From positions 248,001 to 312,000 of the forward strand of contig NZ_CP029190.1 of assembly GCF_008642295.1 (NCBI RefSeq): a DNA stretch of 64,000 nt. Direction: 5' to 3'. The position numbers and the translations under genes were made by a program. This document shows, one piece after another, positions 42,941-51,973 of the stretch (its first letter is position 1; each line of letters begins with the position of its first letter). The notes below the pieces were generated by a model. The model was not told the DNA's origin. It saw only the letters and a list, made by a program, of their open reading frames with translations, and did no database searches. The stretch comes from Streptomyces venezuelae. GTDB lineage: Bacteria; Actinomycetota; Actinomycetes; Streptomycetales; Streptomycetaceae.

Positions 42941-44865
42941 TGGCACACCTGCTGGACGGCATCGTGCCGGAGGAGCCCGAGGGCGAGGACGCGTACGGGC
43001 CCGAGGGGGCCCCGGGGGCCGGCGGCGTCGACCGCCGCTACGGCGACCGGCAGTTGGTGCGCCGGATCACGCCGTACTTCCGGGGGCGCGGAGCGGTGGT
43101 GGCCTTCGTGACCGCCGCCGTGGTGGTGGCCGCGGTCGCCGGCAGCGCAGTGCCGGTACTGCTCGCCCGTACCGTGGACCGGGCCGTGGCCGACGGCTCC
43201 GGGGGCACGGTGACCCGCCTGGTGGCGGCGATCCTGCTGGCGGGCACGGCGGCCTGGCTGTTCACCTTCCTCCAGCAGCGCCTGACCGGCACGCTGGTCG
43301 GCGATGTGGTGCTGAAGCTGCGCCAGGACGCCTTCCACGCGGCCACCCGCCAGGACATGGCCTTCTACGACACCCATCCCACCGGCGCCCTGGTCAGCCG
43401 GGTCACCAACGACACCCAGTCCTTCGCCGCGCTCCTGACCATGGTGCTCTCGCTCCTGGGCCAGGTGCTGATGGTGGTCGTGCTGATGGCGGCGCTGTTC
43501 CTGATCCATGTGCCGCTGGCGCTGGTCACCGCCGCCGTGGCCGCCGTGATCGTGGCCGTCAGCCTCGCCTTCCGCAGCCGGGCGCGCGTCGCCTCGCTGG
43601 CGCAGCAGCGGGCCCTGGCCGAGGTCGGCGGGTATGTCCACGAGACCCTGCGGGGCATCGCCGTGGCGCGCAACCACCGCGGCGAGCGGGCGGCCGAAGA
43701 GGGGCTGCGGGAGGTCAACGGGCAGTGGTTCACGGCCAGCGTGCGGCTCAACCGGCTGTTCAGCGGCGTCTTCCCGCTGCTGATCTCGCTGACCGGCCTG
43801 GGCACGGTCGCGGTGGTGCTGCTGGGCGGGCGGTTCGTGGACTCGGGCGCGCTCTCGGCCGGTGAATGGGTGCTGTTCCTCGAGGCGCTGGCCCTGTTCT
43901 GGTCCCCGCTGACCAGCATCGCCTCCTTCTGGAACCAGCTCCAGCAGGGGCTGGCCGCCGGCGAGCGGATCTTCTCGCTGATCGACCGCGAGAGCGCGGT
44001 ACGGCAGACCGGACAGCGGCCCGTGCCCCGGCTGCGCGGCGAGCTGGAGCTGCGCGGAGTCTCCTTCGGCTACCACGCCGACCGGCCGGTGCTCCAGGAC
44101 ATCGACCTGAGGATCGCCGCAGGCGAGAGCGTGGCACTGGTCGGGCACACGGGCGCCGGCAAGTCCAGTCTGGTACGGCTGCTGACCCGCGCGTACGAAT
44201 TCCAGGAGGGCAGCATCCTGGCCGACGGCCAGGACGTACGGACCCTGGACCTGGACGAGTACCGGCGGTGCCTGGGAGTGGTCACCCAGACGCCGTTCCT
44301 CTTCTCCGGGACCGTCGCGGACAACATCGCCCTGGGCCGCCCGGACGCGGACCGCGCCGCGGTCGAGGCCGCCGCCCGCGCCGTCGCCGGCGGCGACTGG
44401 CTGGCACAGCTGCCGCAGGGGCTGGACACCGCCACCGACGAGGGCGGGCGCAATCTGTCCACGGGACAGCGGCAGATCATCGCCCTGGCCCGGGTCTTCC
44501 TCCAGGACGCCCCGGTCCTCGTCCTCGACGAGGCCACCGCCAGCATCGACCCGCTGACCGAGGCCCAGATCCAGGAGGGCCTGGACACGCTCGCGGCCGG
44601 GCGCACCACCGTGGTGGTGGCACACCGCCTGCCGACCGTACGCAAGGCCGACCGGATCGTCGTCGTCGACGGCGGGCGGCTGATCGAACAGGGCGACCAC
44701 GCCACGCTGCTCGGCCGCGGCGGCGCCTACAGCCGGCTGTACGAGCGGTACTTCCGCCACCAGCGGCCCGATCTCGATCCGGCCGACGAAGCGCCGGCCG
44801 ACACCGTGGTGCAGGGGCGCAGCCCCGCGCCGGAGGAAGGAGCGGTCGATGTCGTCAGCGGCTGA
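42940..44865 (+). CDS. ABC exporter half-transporter, catalytic subunit
   Basis: 641 residues: a 50-residue cytoplasmic N-terminus, six-helix membrane domain (about 50-350) and ATPase domain with Walker A GHTGAGKSS (about 401), Walker B VLVLDEATASID with the catalytic Glu, and H-loop His in VVVAHRLPT. The signature reads LSTGQ, slightly changed, as expected for the partner whose signature faces the degenerate site. The C-terminal tail is acidic. ACGGAGG precedes the ATG. With the preceding gene it would export the cluster product or a precursor. Confidence 0.92.
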   Translation: MAHLLDGIVPEEPEGEDAYGPEGAPGAGGVDRRYGDRQLVRRITPYFRGRGAVVAFVTAAVVVAAVAGSAVPVLLARTVDRAVADGSGGTVTRLVAAILLAGTAAWLFTFLQQRLTGTLVGDVVLKLRQDAFHAATRQDMAFYDTHPTGALVSRVTNDTQSFAALLTMVLSLLGQVLMVVVLMAALFLIHVPLALVTAAVAAVIVAVSLAFRSRARVASLAQQRALAEVGGYVHETLRGIAVARNHRGERAAEEGLREVNGQWFTASVRLNRLFSGVFPLLISLTGLGTVAVVLLGGRFVDSGALSAGEWVLFLEALALFWSPLTSIASFWNQLQQGLAAGERIFSLIDRESAVRQTGQRPVPRLRGELELRGVSFGYHADRPVLQDIDLRIAAGESVALVGHTGAGKSSLVRLLTRAYEFQEGSILADGQDVRTLDLDEYRRCLGVVTQTPFLFSGTVADNIALGRPDADRAAVEAAARAVAGGDWLAQLPQGLDTATDEGGRNLSTGQRQIIALARVFLQDAPVLVLDEATASIDPLTEAQIQEGLDTLAAGRTTVVVAHRLPTVRKADRIVVVDGGRLIEQGDHATLLGRGGAYSRLYERYFRHQRPDLDPADEAPADTVVQGRSPAPEEGAVDVVSG

Positions 44866-46435
44866 AAACCCGAGCCCGGGCACCCTGTGGGAACTGGTGC
44901 GCCGGGCGGCACAGAGCCGCCCCGAGTCCATTGCGGTGCGCCACGGGGACCAGGCCGTCACCTTCGCCGGGCTGCGGGAGCGGGTGCTGGCGGCGGCGCG
45001 GCGGTTGCCGGTGCACACCTCGGCACCCGGCCGCACCGGCGCCACCGCCGACCCGGCCGGCGGCGCGGGCGCGGGCACGGTGGGGCTGCTCTTCGAGAAC
45101 ACCCTGGAGTGCGCCGTGGCCTTCCTGGCCGCGGCCCGCGCCGGGCTGCGCCTGGTGCCCCTGGAGCCGGATGTGGGCGCGCCCCAACTGCTCGCTCTGC
45201 GCGGGCAGCTGGGCCCGCTGACCCTCATCGGCCACGAGGCGAAGCTGCGCGCCCTGCGGACCGGCTCGGCCGGCAGCGGCGGCCTGGTGTCCGTCGAGGA
45301 GCTGCTCGCCCGCCCGGGGCCGGGTCCCGCGCCCGAGGGGCCGCCGCTGCCGGCCGGGCCCGAGCCGGACGCACCGTTCCTGTACCTCTACACCTCCGGA
45401 TCGACCGGCGAGCCCAAGGCCGCCGTGCACTCCCAGCGCAATCTGGTGCACGGCGGGGAGAACTACGCCCACACCTACGGCATCACCCCGGCCGACCGCG
45501 TACTGGCCGCCGTCCCGCTGCTGCACTCCTTCGGGATGGTCGCGGGACTGGTCACCGCCCTGTTCTCGGGTGCGCAACTGGTGCTGCCGGGCCGGTTTGT
45601 GCCGGCCCGCCTGCTGCGGATTCTGCACGACCACGCCTGCACCGTGCTGGTGGGCACTCCGCTGGCCTACGACCTGCTGGCCCGCTCGGCCGCCGCACCC
45701 GCCGCCGGGCAGCCCGCGGTGCCCGGGGCGCTGCGGTTGTGCCTGTCCTCCGGCGCCCCGCTGCCCGCCGCGGTGGCCGACCGCTTCCGCGAGCACTGCG
45801 GCCGGGACGTGTGCGAGGTCTACGGCAGCACCGAGGCCGGGGTGATCGCCGCGCAGACCTCCCGGGACCATGGACCCGCCGGCGACGGGAGCGGGCCCGT
45901 GCCCGGGGTGGGCCGGCCGGTTCGGGGGGTGCGGGTCCGGCTGCTGGACGAGGCGGGCCGGCCGGTGCCGCCCGGCGCCACCGGCAGCCTTCTGGTGCGT
46001 ACCCCCGCGATGTTCAGTCACTATCTGGACCGGCCCGACGCCACCGCGCAGGCCTTCCGCGACGGCTGGTACGTGACGGGGGACCTGGCCCGCACCGACG
46101 CCGAGGGCCGGCTGCACCTGGTCGGGCGCAAGGACTCGTTCATCAACGTGGGCGGCAAGAAGGTCAATCCCACTGAGGTCGAGCGGGTGCTGCTGGCCCA
46201 CCCGGCAGTGGCCGAGGCGGTGGTGTGGGGCGAGGCGGTGGCCGGGACGAGCGAGCAGGTGCGGGCCGCCGTGGTGCCCCGCAACGGGCTCGGCCCGGCG
46301 GAGCTCACCGCGCACTGCCGCGACCGGCTGCTGCCGCACCAGGTGCCGGGGCGCATCGAGTTCGTCGCCTCGCTGCCCAGGAGCGCCCTGGGCAAGGTCC
46401 GCCGGGCCGCGGTGGCCAGGGAGTCCGGCCCCTGA
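44849..46435 (+). CDS. free-standing AMP-dependent acyl ligase/synthetase
   Basis: 528 residues, ANL superfamily. LYTSGSTGEPKAAVHS binds ATP; VYGSTEAG and VTGDLARTDAEGRLHLVGRKD follow; the Lys in SALGKVRR is the adenylation lysine. There is no carrier or condensation domain attached. It would activate a carboxylic acid for loading onto CoA or onto the free carrier protein at 18958-19287, giving the starter acyl group. GGAGGAAGGAG precedes the ATG; it overlaps the exporter gene by 17 bases and ends the rightward operon. Confidence 0.88.
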   Translation: MSSAAENPSPGTLWELVRRAAQSRPESIAVRHGDQAVTFAGLRERVLAAARRLPVHTSAPGRTGATADPAGGAGAGTVGLLFENTLECAVAFLAAARAGLRLVPLEPDVGAPQLLALRGQLGPLTLIGHEAKLRALRTGSAGSGGLVSVEELLARPGPGPAPEGPPLPAGPEPDAPFLYLYTSGSTGEPKAAVHSQRNLVHGGENYAHTYGITPADRVLAAVPLLHSFGMVAGLVTALFSGAQLVLPGRFVPARLLRILHDHACTVLVGTPLAYDLLARSAAAPAAGQPAVPGALRLCLSSGAPLPAAVADRFREHCGRDVCEVYGSTEAGVIAAQTSRDHGPAGDGSGPVPGVGRPVRGVRVRLLDEAGRPVPPGATGSLLVRTPAMFSHYLDRPDATAQAFRDGWYVTGDLARTDAEGRLHLVGRKDSFINVGGKKVNPTEVERVLLAHPAVAEAVVWGEAVAGTSEQVRAAVVPRNGLGPAELTAHCRDRLLPHQVPGRIEFVASLPRSALGKVRRAAVARESGP

Positions 46436-46447
46436 CGTAGAACGCCG

Positions 46448-46481
46448 CCGGGTCCCGCGCCACGGTCTGGTGCGGGTCCGG
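46448..46481. terminator. probable bidirectional terminator
   Basis: CCGGGTCCCGC and GCGGGTCCGG form an imperfect stem between the converging AMP-ligase and methyltransferase genes. Confidence 0.4.
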
Positions 46482-46484
46482 TGG

Positions 46485-47288
46485 TCAGGCCGCCGTGGCG
46501 GTGATGACCACCAGGGGCGGCCGGGTGCGCTCGGCCGTCCACGGGCGGCTGCGGACGAGGTCGGGGTCGGCGAGGACGAGTGCCTCGTCGACGGACGGCC
46601 GGTGCCCGGCGACCTCCCCGAACCCGGCGTCCTCCAGCAGCCCGGGCAACCGGTCCACGGGCCATGCGTGGTTGCGCATCTCCGCCCAGGACCCGTCGGT
46701 GCGGCGCAGCCGTACGGTGAAGGGCTCCCCCGGCCCGTACACCGCACCCGGCTCGCCGATCCGCAGGGTGGCGTACTCGGTGCCGGTGCAGCCGGGGTCG
46801 GTGGCCAGCAGCACCAGCGGGGCGCCGGGGCGCAGCAGCCGGCGGATCTCGGTGAGCACCCCGTGGACCGCTTCCCCGGTCGGCAGCGAGGCGAGGACGT
46901 GGTTGCACATCACCGCGTCCGCGCACCCGTCGGGCAGGCAGGCCGCCCGGCCGTCCCGGACCAGGTGGTACTCCGCCACCGCGGTGCCGGCGCTGCGGGC
47001 CAGCGCGAGCATCTCGGGTGAGGTGTCCACGCCCAACACCCGCGCTCCCAGCAGCCGGGCGGCATGGCCGGCGACCTTGCCCGGCCCGCAGCCGTAGTCC
47101 ACCAGGACCTGGCCGGCGCCGATCCGCCGGGACAGGGCCCGGAAGACGAAGGGGTAGCCGAGCAGCCAGTCGGTGGCCGCCTCCACGGCCGCGAAGGACT
47201 GCGCGCCGGCCCGCCCCGACCAGGCGGTGCCACCCGCACCGGCCGCTCCTGCCCCGTCCTGTGCTGCCGCCTCCGGCCCGTTGCTCAT
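46485..47288 (-). CDS. SAM-dependent methyltransferase
   Basis: 267 residues, class I fold. VLVDYGCGPGKVAGHAA (motif I), GVDTSPEML (acidic residue), DAVMCNHVLASL and LRPGAPLVLLA are visible. The first 25 residues are a low-complexity Ala/Gly stretch. It converges on the AMP ligase, outside the biosynthetic operons, so membership of the cluster is doubtful. Substrate unknown. Confidence 0.82.
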   Translation of the reverse strand: MSNGPEAAAQDGAGAAGAGGTAWSGRAGAQSFAAVEAATDWLLGYPFVFRALSRRIGAGQVLVDYGCGPGKVAGHAARLLGARVLGVDTSPEMLALARSAGTAVAEYHLVRDGRAACLPDGCADAVMCNHVLASLPTGEAVHGVLTEIRRLLRPGAPLVLLATDPGCTGTEYATLRIGEPGAVYGPGEPFTVRLRRTDGSWAEMRNHAWPVDRLPGLLEDAGFGEVAGHRPSVDEALVLADPDLVRSRPWTAERTRPPLVVITATAA

Positions 47289-47343
47289 CGCCCCACTATC
47301 GGGTCCCGGTCCCGGTTGGGGTGGACGGCGCGCTGCACGCCCG

Positions 47344-47910
47344 CTACAGGGCGGGCTGGATGTCCGTACGCAGCCAGTAGCGGCCGGCCTCGCGGCCCAG
47401 CAGGCAGAGGTCCACGAGGTAGCGGCGGACCGTCACATGGTCGGTGCCGGAGCCTTCGCACCAGGCCTTCAGCTTTTCGTTGACGGTGCGCTCGTCGTAG
47501 CTGATGCCGGTGGCGAAAGTACGGTACGTCAGGTGCTGGAGCACCACCCGGCGACGGCCCCACTGGGCGGGCAGCCGCATCAGCCGGCCGTCCCGTACGA
47601 AGGTGCGCAGCAGGGTTTCGACCTGCTCGTCGGCGTAGCCGTGGCGCTCGGGCTCCGCCGGGGCGCGGTGGTCGCGCGCGATGCCCCGGAACTGCCCGGT
47701 GTGCGCGGCGAGCCGTCCGTCGGTCCCGGTGACCAGGCCGCCGGCCCGCAGTCGGCGCAGTGCTCCGGCCGCCTCCCTGGCGGAGACCCCGGCGGCCTCG
47801 GCCGCGGCGGGCAGCGAAGAGGCCCCGAGGACGACCGCGGAGAAGACCCGCAGCCGGGTGGGCTCGGCGAGCAGGGCGACGACGGTGTCCGGCTTCATCA
47901 GGTGGTTCAC
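47344..47910 (-). CDS. ArsR-like winged-helix regulator with DUF2087 domain
   Basis: 188 residues. The N-terminal winged helix (about 8-65; LAEPTRLRVFSAVVLGASSL) is followed by a C-terminal DUF2087 domain (about 95-185) with MRLPAQWGRRRVVLQHLTYRTF, DERTVNEKLKAW and DHVTVRRYLVDLCLLGREAGRYWLR. DUF2087 is an actinobacterial and firmicute regulator domain of unknown ligand. Its start lies 52 bases before the DUF6296 gene's stop, same strand. Confidence 0.8.
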   Translation of the reverse strand: MNHLMKPDTVVALLAEPTRLRVFSAVVLGASSLPAAAEAAGVSAREAAGALRRLRAGGLVTGTDGRLAAHTGQFRGIARDHRAPAEPERHGYADEQVETLLRTFVRDGRLMRLPAQWGRRRVVLQHLTYRTFATGISYDERTVNEKLKAWCEGSGTDHVTVRRYLVDLCLLGREAGRYWLRTDIQPAL

Positions 47911-47961
47911 GCGCTGAGGGAACCACGGTGAACTCGCCGGATGCCAGCGGATTTCGGCAGG

Positions 47962-48219
47962 CTAGGCGTCGGGGAGCGGGCGGGCGCGGACGCCCTGGAC
48001 CGGTTGCTGGCCGCCGCCCGACGGGAGCATGCGGACCTCGCCGCGGTCGCTGATCTCCGCCCGGACGATGCCGGTGGCATCGGCGTAGACGGGATGGCCA
48101 CCAGGGCCCTTCTGGCCGGTGTCGGAGACCTCCACGGTGTCCCCGGCGGTGTCGGAGCCCTCGCCGGTGCCCTCGCCGGGGCCTTCGGGGAAGAGCAGCT
48201 CGTAGCGCTTGTTCGTCAT
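47962..48219 (-). CDS. small DUF6296-like protein
   Basis: 85 residues beginning MTNKRYELLFPEGPG, acidic, with conserved-looking GHPVYADATGIVRAEISDRGEVRML. This pattern recurs in short Streptomyces proteins of unknown function (DUF6296). It starts 8 bases after the SH3 gene stop on the same strand, without a strong ribosome binding site, so it is probably translated by coupling. A longer upstream frame overlaps the SH3 gene and is not used. Confidence 0.6.
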   Translation of the reverse strand: MTNKRYELLFPEGPGEGTGEGSDTAGDTVEVSDTGQKGPGGHPVYADATGIVRAEISDRGEVRMLPSGGGQQPVQGVRARPLPDA

Positions 48220-48226
48220 CACGGGG

Positions 48227-48604
48227 TCAGCAGGGGGCGACGAGCTGGTGGTTGTGGACGTAGCGGGCCGATACCCAGCCGTGGATGCCGTAGAGCCGGT
48301 ACCAGACGGGGTTGCCGTCCACCCAGGTGCCGCGGGTCTGGCACTTGAGCAGCAGCCGCTGGTGGGGCTGGAGGCTCTTGACGACCTCGGAGTGCAGCGA
48401 TGGCCGGGCGCGTACGAGGAGGGGCGAGGTGGTGACCACGACTCCGACCGGGTGGGAGACGGGCCCGTCGAAACCGTCCCGGGCCGTGGCGGGGCGGCCC
48501 CGGCGGTCGCCGTCACCGTCACCCGACGCCCAGCCGGCCGTCCCGGCCGGCCCGAGCAACAGGGCAGCCGCCACCGCGCACACCGTCACTGCCTGCTTCA
48601 CCAT
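48227..48604 (-). CDS. secreted SH3-domain protein
   Basis: 125 residues with a signal peptide (MVKQAVTVCAVAAALLLGP, cleavage near TAGWASG), then a bacterial SH3-like domain: LLVRARPSLHSEVVKSLQPHQ and GNPVWYRLYGIHGWVSARYV. Such domains bind cell-wall or other extracellular ligands. ATG 48604 has GGGAGAG upstream; the extra 20 Arg-rich residues of a longer frame are not credible. Confidence 0.78.
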   Translation of the reverse strand: MVKQAVTVCAVAAALLLGPAGTAGWASGDGDGDRRGRPATARDGFDGPVSHPVGVVVTTSPLLVRARPSLHSEVVKSLQPHQRLLLKCQTRGTWVDGNPVWYRLYGIHGWVSARYVHNHQLVAPC

Positions 48605-48634
48605 CGGCCGCTCTCCCGCCCGTCGCCTCGTCCT

Positions 48635-48662
48635 GCGGGCGGCCGGGGCTCCGGCCGCCCGC
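48635..48662. terminator. hairpin after the leftward GNAT gene
   Basis: Perfect 12-base arms (GCGGGCGGCCGG / CCGGCCGCCCGC) with a GGCT loop, 69 bases past the GNAT stop. Confidence 0.6.
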
Positions 48663-48730
48663 ACCGACTATCCTCCCGAGGCGCGCGAGGACCGGTGGGG
48701 CCCGCGGGGACACACCCCGCAGTCAGCCGG

Positions 48731-49264
48731 TCAGCCCACGTATTCGGTCAGGTCGATGCCGAAGACGTTCAGCGGCGTTCCGTACTCCGGGTGGGTCGTC
48801 TCACGTTCCAGGGTCATACCGAGCTTGTGCGCGACGTTCTCCGACGCCTTGTTGCCCACCCGGCTGATGCTGATCACATGCTCCAGGCCACGGTCCTGAA
48901 GGCCCCATTCCAGTACGGCCTGGGCCGCCTCGGAGGCGTATCCCTGGCCCCAGAACTGGCGCCCCAGCCGCCATCCGGCCTCCACGGCCGGCAGCACCTC
49001 GGGCAGGAAGTGCGGTACGGACAAACCGGTGAAGCCGATCAGCTCACCCGAGCCGAGCAGTTCCACGGCGAAGAGTCCGAAGCCCTCGTCGTCCCATTCC
49101 TCCTCCCAGCGCTCCAGCGCGTCGGAGGTCTGCTCGAGATCGAGCACCGATCCGTCGCCGATCCACTGCATCACCGCCGGATCGGCGTTGATCTCGGCCA
49201 TCGGCAACAGGTCGTCCTCCTGCCACGGGCGCAGCAGGAGGCGGGGGGTGAGGATCTCGGTCAT
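48731..49264 (-). CDS. GNAT N-acetyltransferase (RimJ/RimL type)
   Basis: 177 residues. MTEILTPRLLLRPWQEDDL at the start, GWRLGRQFWGQGYASEAAQAVLEWG as the acetyl-CoA loop, and RVGNKASENVAHKLGMTLE near the end are typical. It may acetylate a protein N-terminus, an amine or an antibiotic. Single gene. Confidence 0.85.
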   Translation of the reverse strand: MTEILTPRLLLRPWQEDDLLPMAEINADPAVMQWIGDGSVLDLEQTSDALERWEEEWDDEGFGLFAVELLGSGELIGFTGLSVPHFLPEVLPAVEAGWRLGRQFWGQGYASEAAQAVLEWGLQDRGLEHVISISRVGNKASENVAHKLGMTLERETTHPEYGTPLNVFGIDLTEYVG

Positions 49265-49327
49265 GGGCCCATTGTCGCCGGTCCGGGGCGCGGCACCGTA
49301 CCGGCCCCCGGCCTCTCGGCCCGGGGC

Positions 49328-51154
<1,827 letters not shown>

Positions 51155-51422
51155 GCCCCGCCCCCTAGTCGTCGGCCTACGCCGCCCGGCCTGAACCCGA
51201 CAGACCGTCAGGCGCACAGTCTGCCAGAGGGTTTCGAACGGATCTGCGGCCCACCGGCCGTGGCTCCGGCTCGCCCGGGCCGGGTGGTCATGTTCACCGC
51301 AGAAACGATTTCACACCCGGGGTCCGGCCCCGCCTGTGGTCAGGTGGGCGGGTGCGGCAGCCGCCGGGATCCGTGCCACGGGTTCCCGGCCCGCGGCTGC
51401 CCTCTCCCGGAAAGGATCACCC

Positions 51423-51897
51423 GTGGTCACCAAGCCCGTTCCCAAAGGAGCCCAGCTGATCGTCCATTCGGTCAGCGGCCGGTACATCACCCCCCTGCGG
51501 CAACGCCGACTCCGATCTCCAGGTCCGGCTGTGGCGCGAGGCCCCGGTCACCTCCAAGAAGACCGCGATGTGGGAGATCCTCCCCATCTCGACGGAGGGC
51601 AACAAGCACCTGGTCCGCATCAAGAACGCCGGCTACAACCGCTGCCTGACCCTCACGAACACCAGGCACCACACCGCCGTCACCTTCGCCCAGCGCGACG
51701 ATGACGACGACAGCCAGCAGTGGCTGATCATCCACGCCGACCCCGCCCAGGCCGACTTCGTCATCGCCTGCCCGTCCAAGCCCAACCTGGTCATCTCGCC
51801 GCGCGAAGGCGCCCAGGACCTGGAGACCCTGATCGAGGTCGAGGAGCACGGGCCCTGGACCGACCAGTTCTGGCGCTGGCGCGCGCCGCGCGCCTGA
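51423..51897 (+). pseudogene. ricin-like beta-trefoil protein gene with a frameshift
   Basis: GTG 51423, behind AAAGGA, opens MVTKPVPKGAQLIVHSVSGR, then YITP. Around a run of six C (51490-51495) the sensible reading moves to the next frame (CGNADSDLQVRLWREAPVTSKK, then TAMWEILPIS) and continues to TGA 51897, giving about 157 residues. Removing one C restores a single frame. The protein ends with ricin-type features (DSQQWLI, DQFWRW). It is either a real pseudogene, a sequencing error in the C run, or phase variation. It lies divergent from the kinase that carries a similar domain. Confidence 0.65.
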
Positions 51898-51915
51898 GCA
51901 CCGGACCGGCGGACC

Positions 51916-51940
51916 GGCGGGCCTGCACAGCGGGCCCGCC
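51916..51940. terminator. hairpin between converging genes
   Basis: GGCGGGCC and GGCCCGCC form an eight-base stem between the ricin-like gene and the leftward SWIM-operon end; it could serve both. Confidence 0.45.
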
Positions 51941-51973
51941 CCCTCCCCGGGACGAGCCCGGCCCCTTCGTCGG

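Larger units (their letters stand above)
18958..46435. other. NRPS/sugar hybrid biosynthetic gene cluster (extent estimated)
   Basis: Contains an A-PCP-C NRPS, a free carrier protein, two further condensation-type proteins, a free AMP ligase, nucleotide-sugar genes, a glycosyltransferase, tailoring enzymes, a LuxR-type regulator and a two-gene ABC exporter. Left border: the operon end, followed by the 1539-residue gene. Right border: the convergent methyltransferase gene at 46485. The product is not recognised. Confidence 0.75.

Noticed and set aside
46485..47288. Methyltransferase as a member of the biosynthetic cluster
   Set aside because: It converges on the cluster with a terminator between, and is followed by unrelated small genes; membership cannot be supported.
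51423..51897. Programmed ribosomal frameshift in the ricin-like gene
   Set aside because: A plain C run without a slippery heptamer or downstream pseudoknot noticed; error or decay is simpler.
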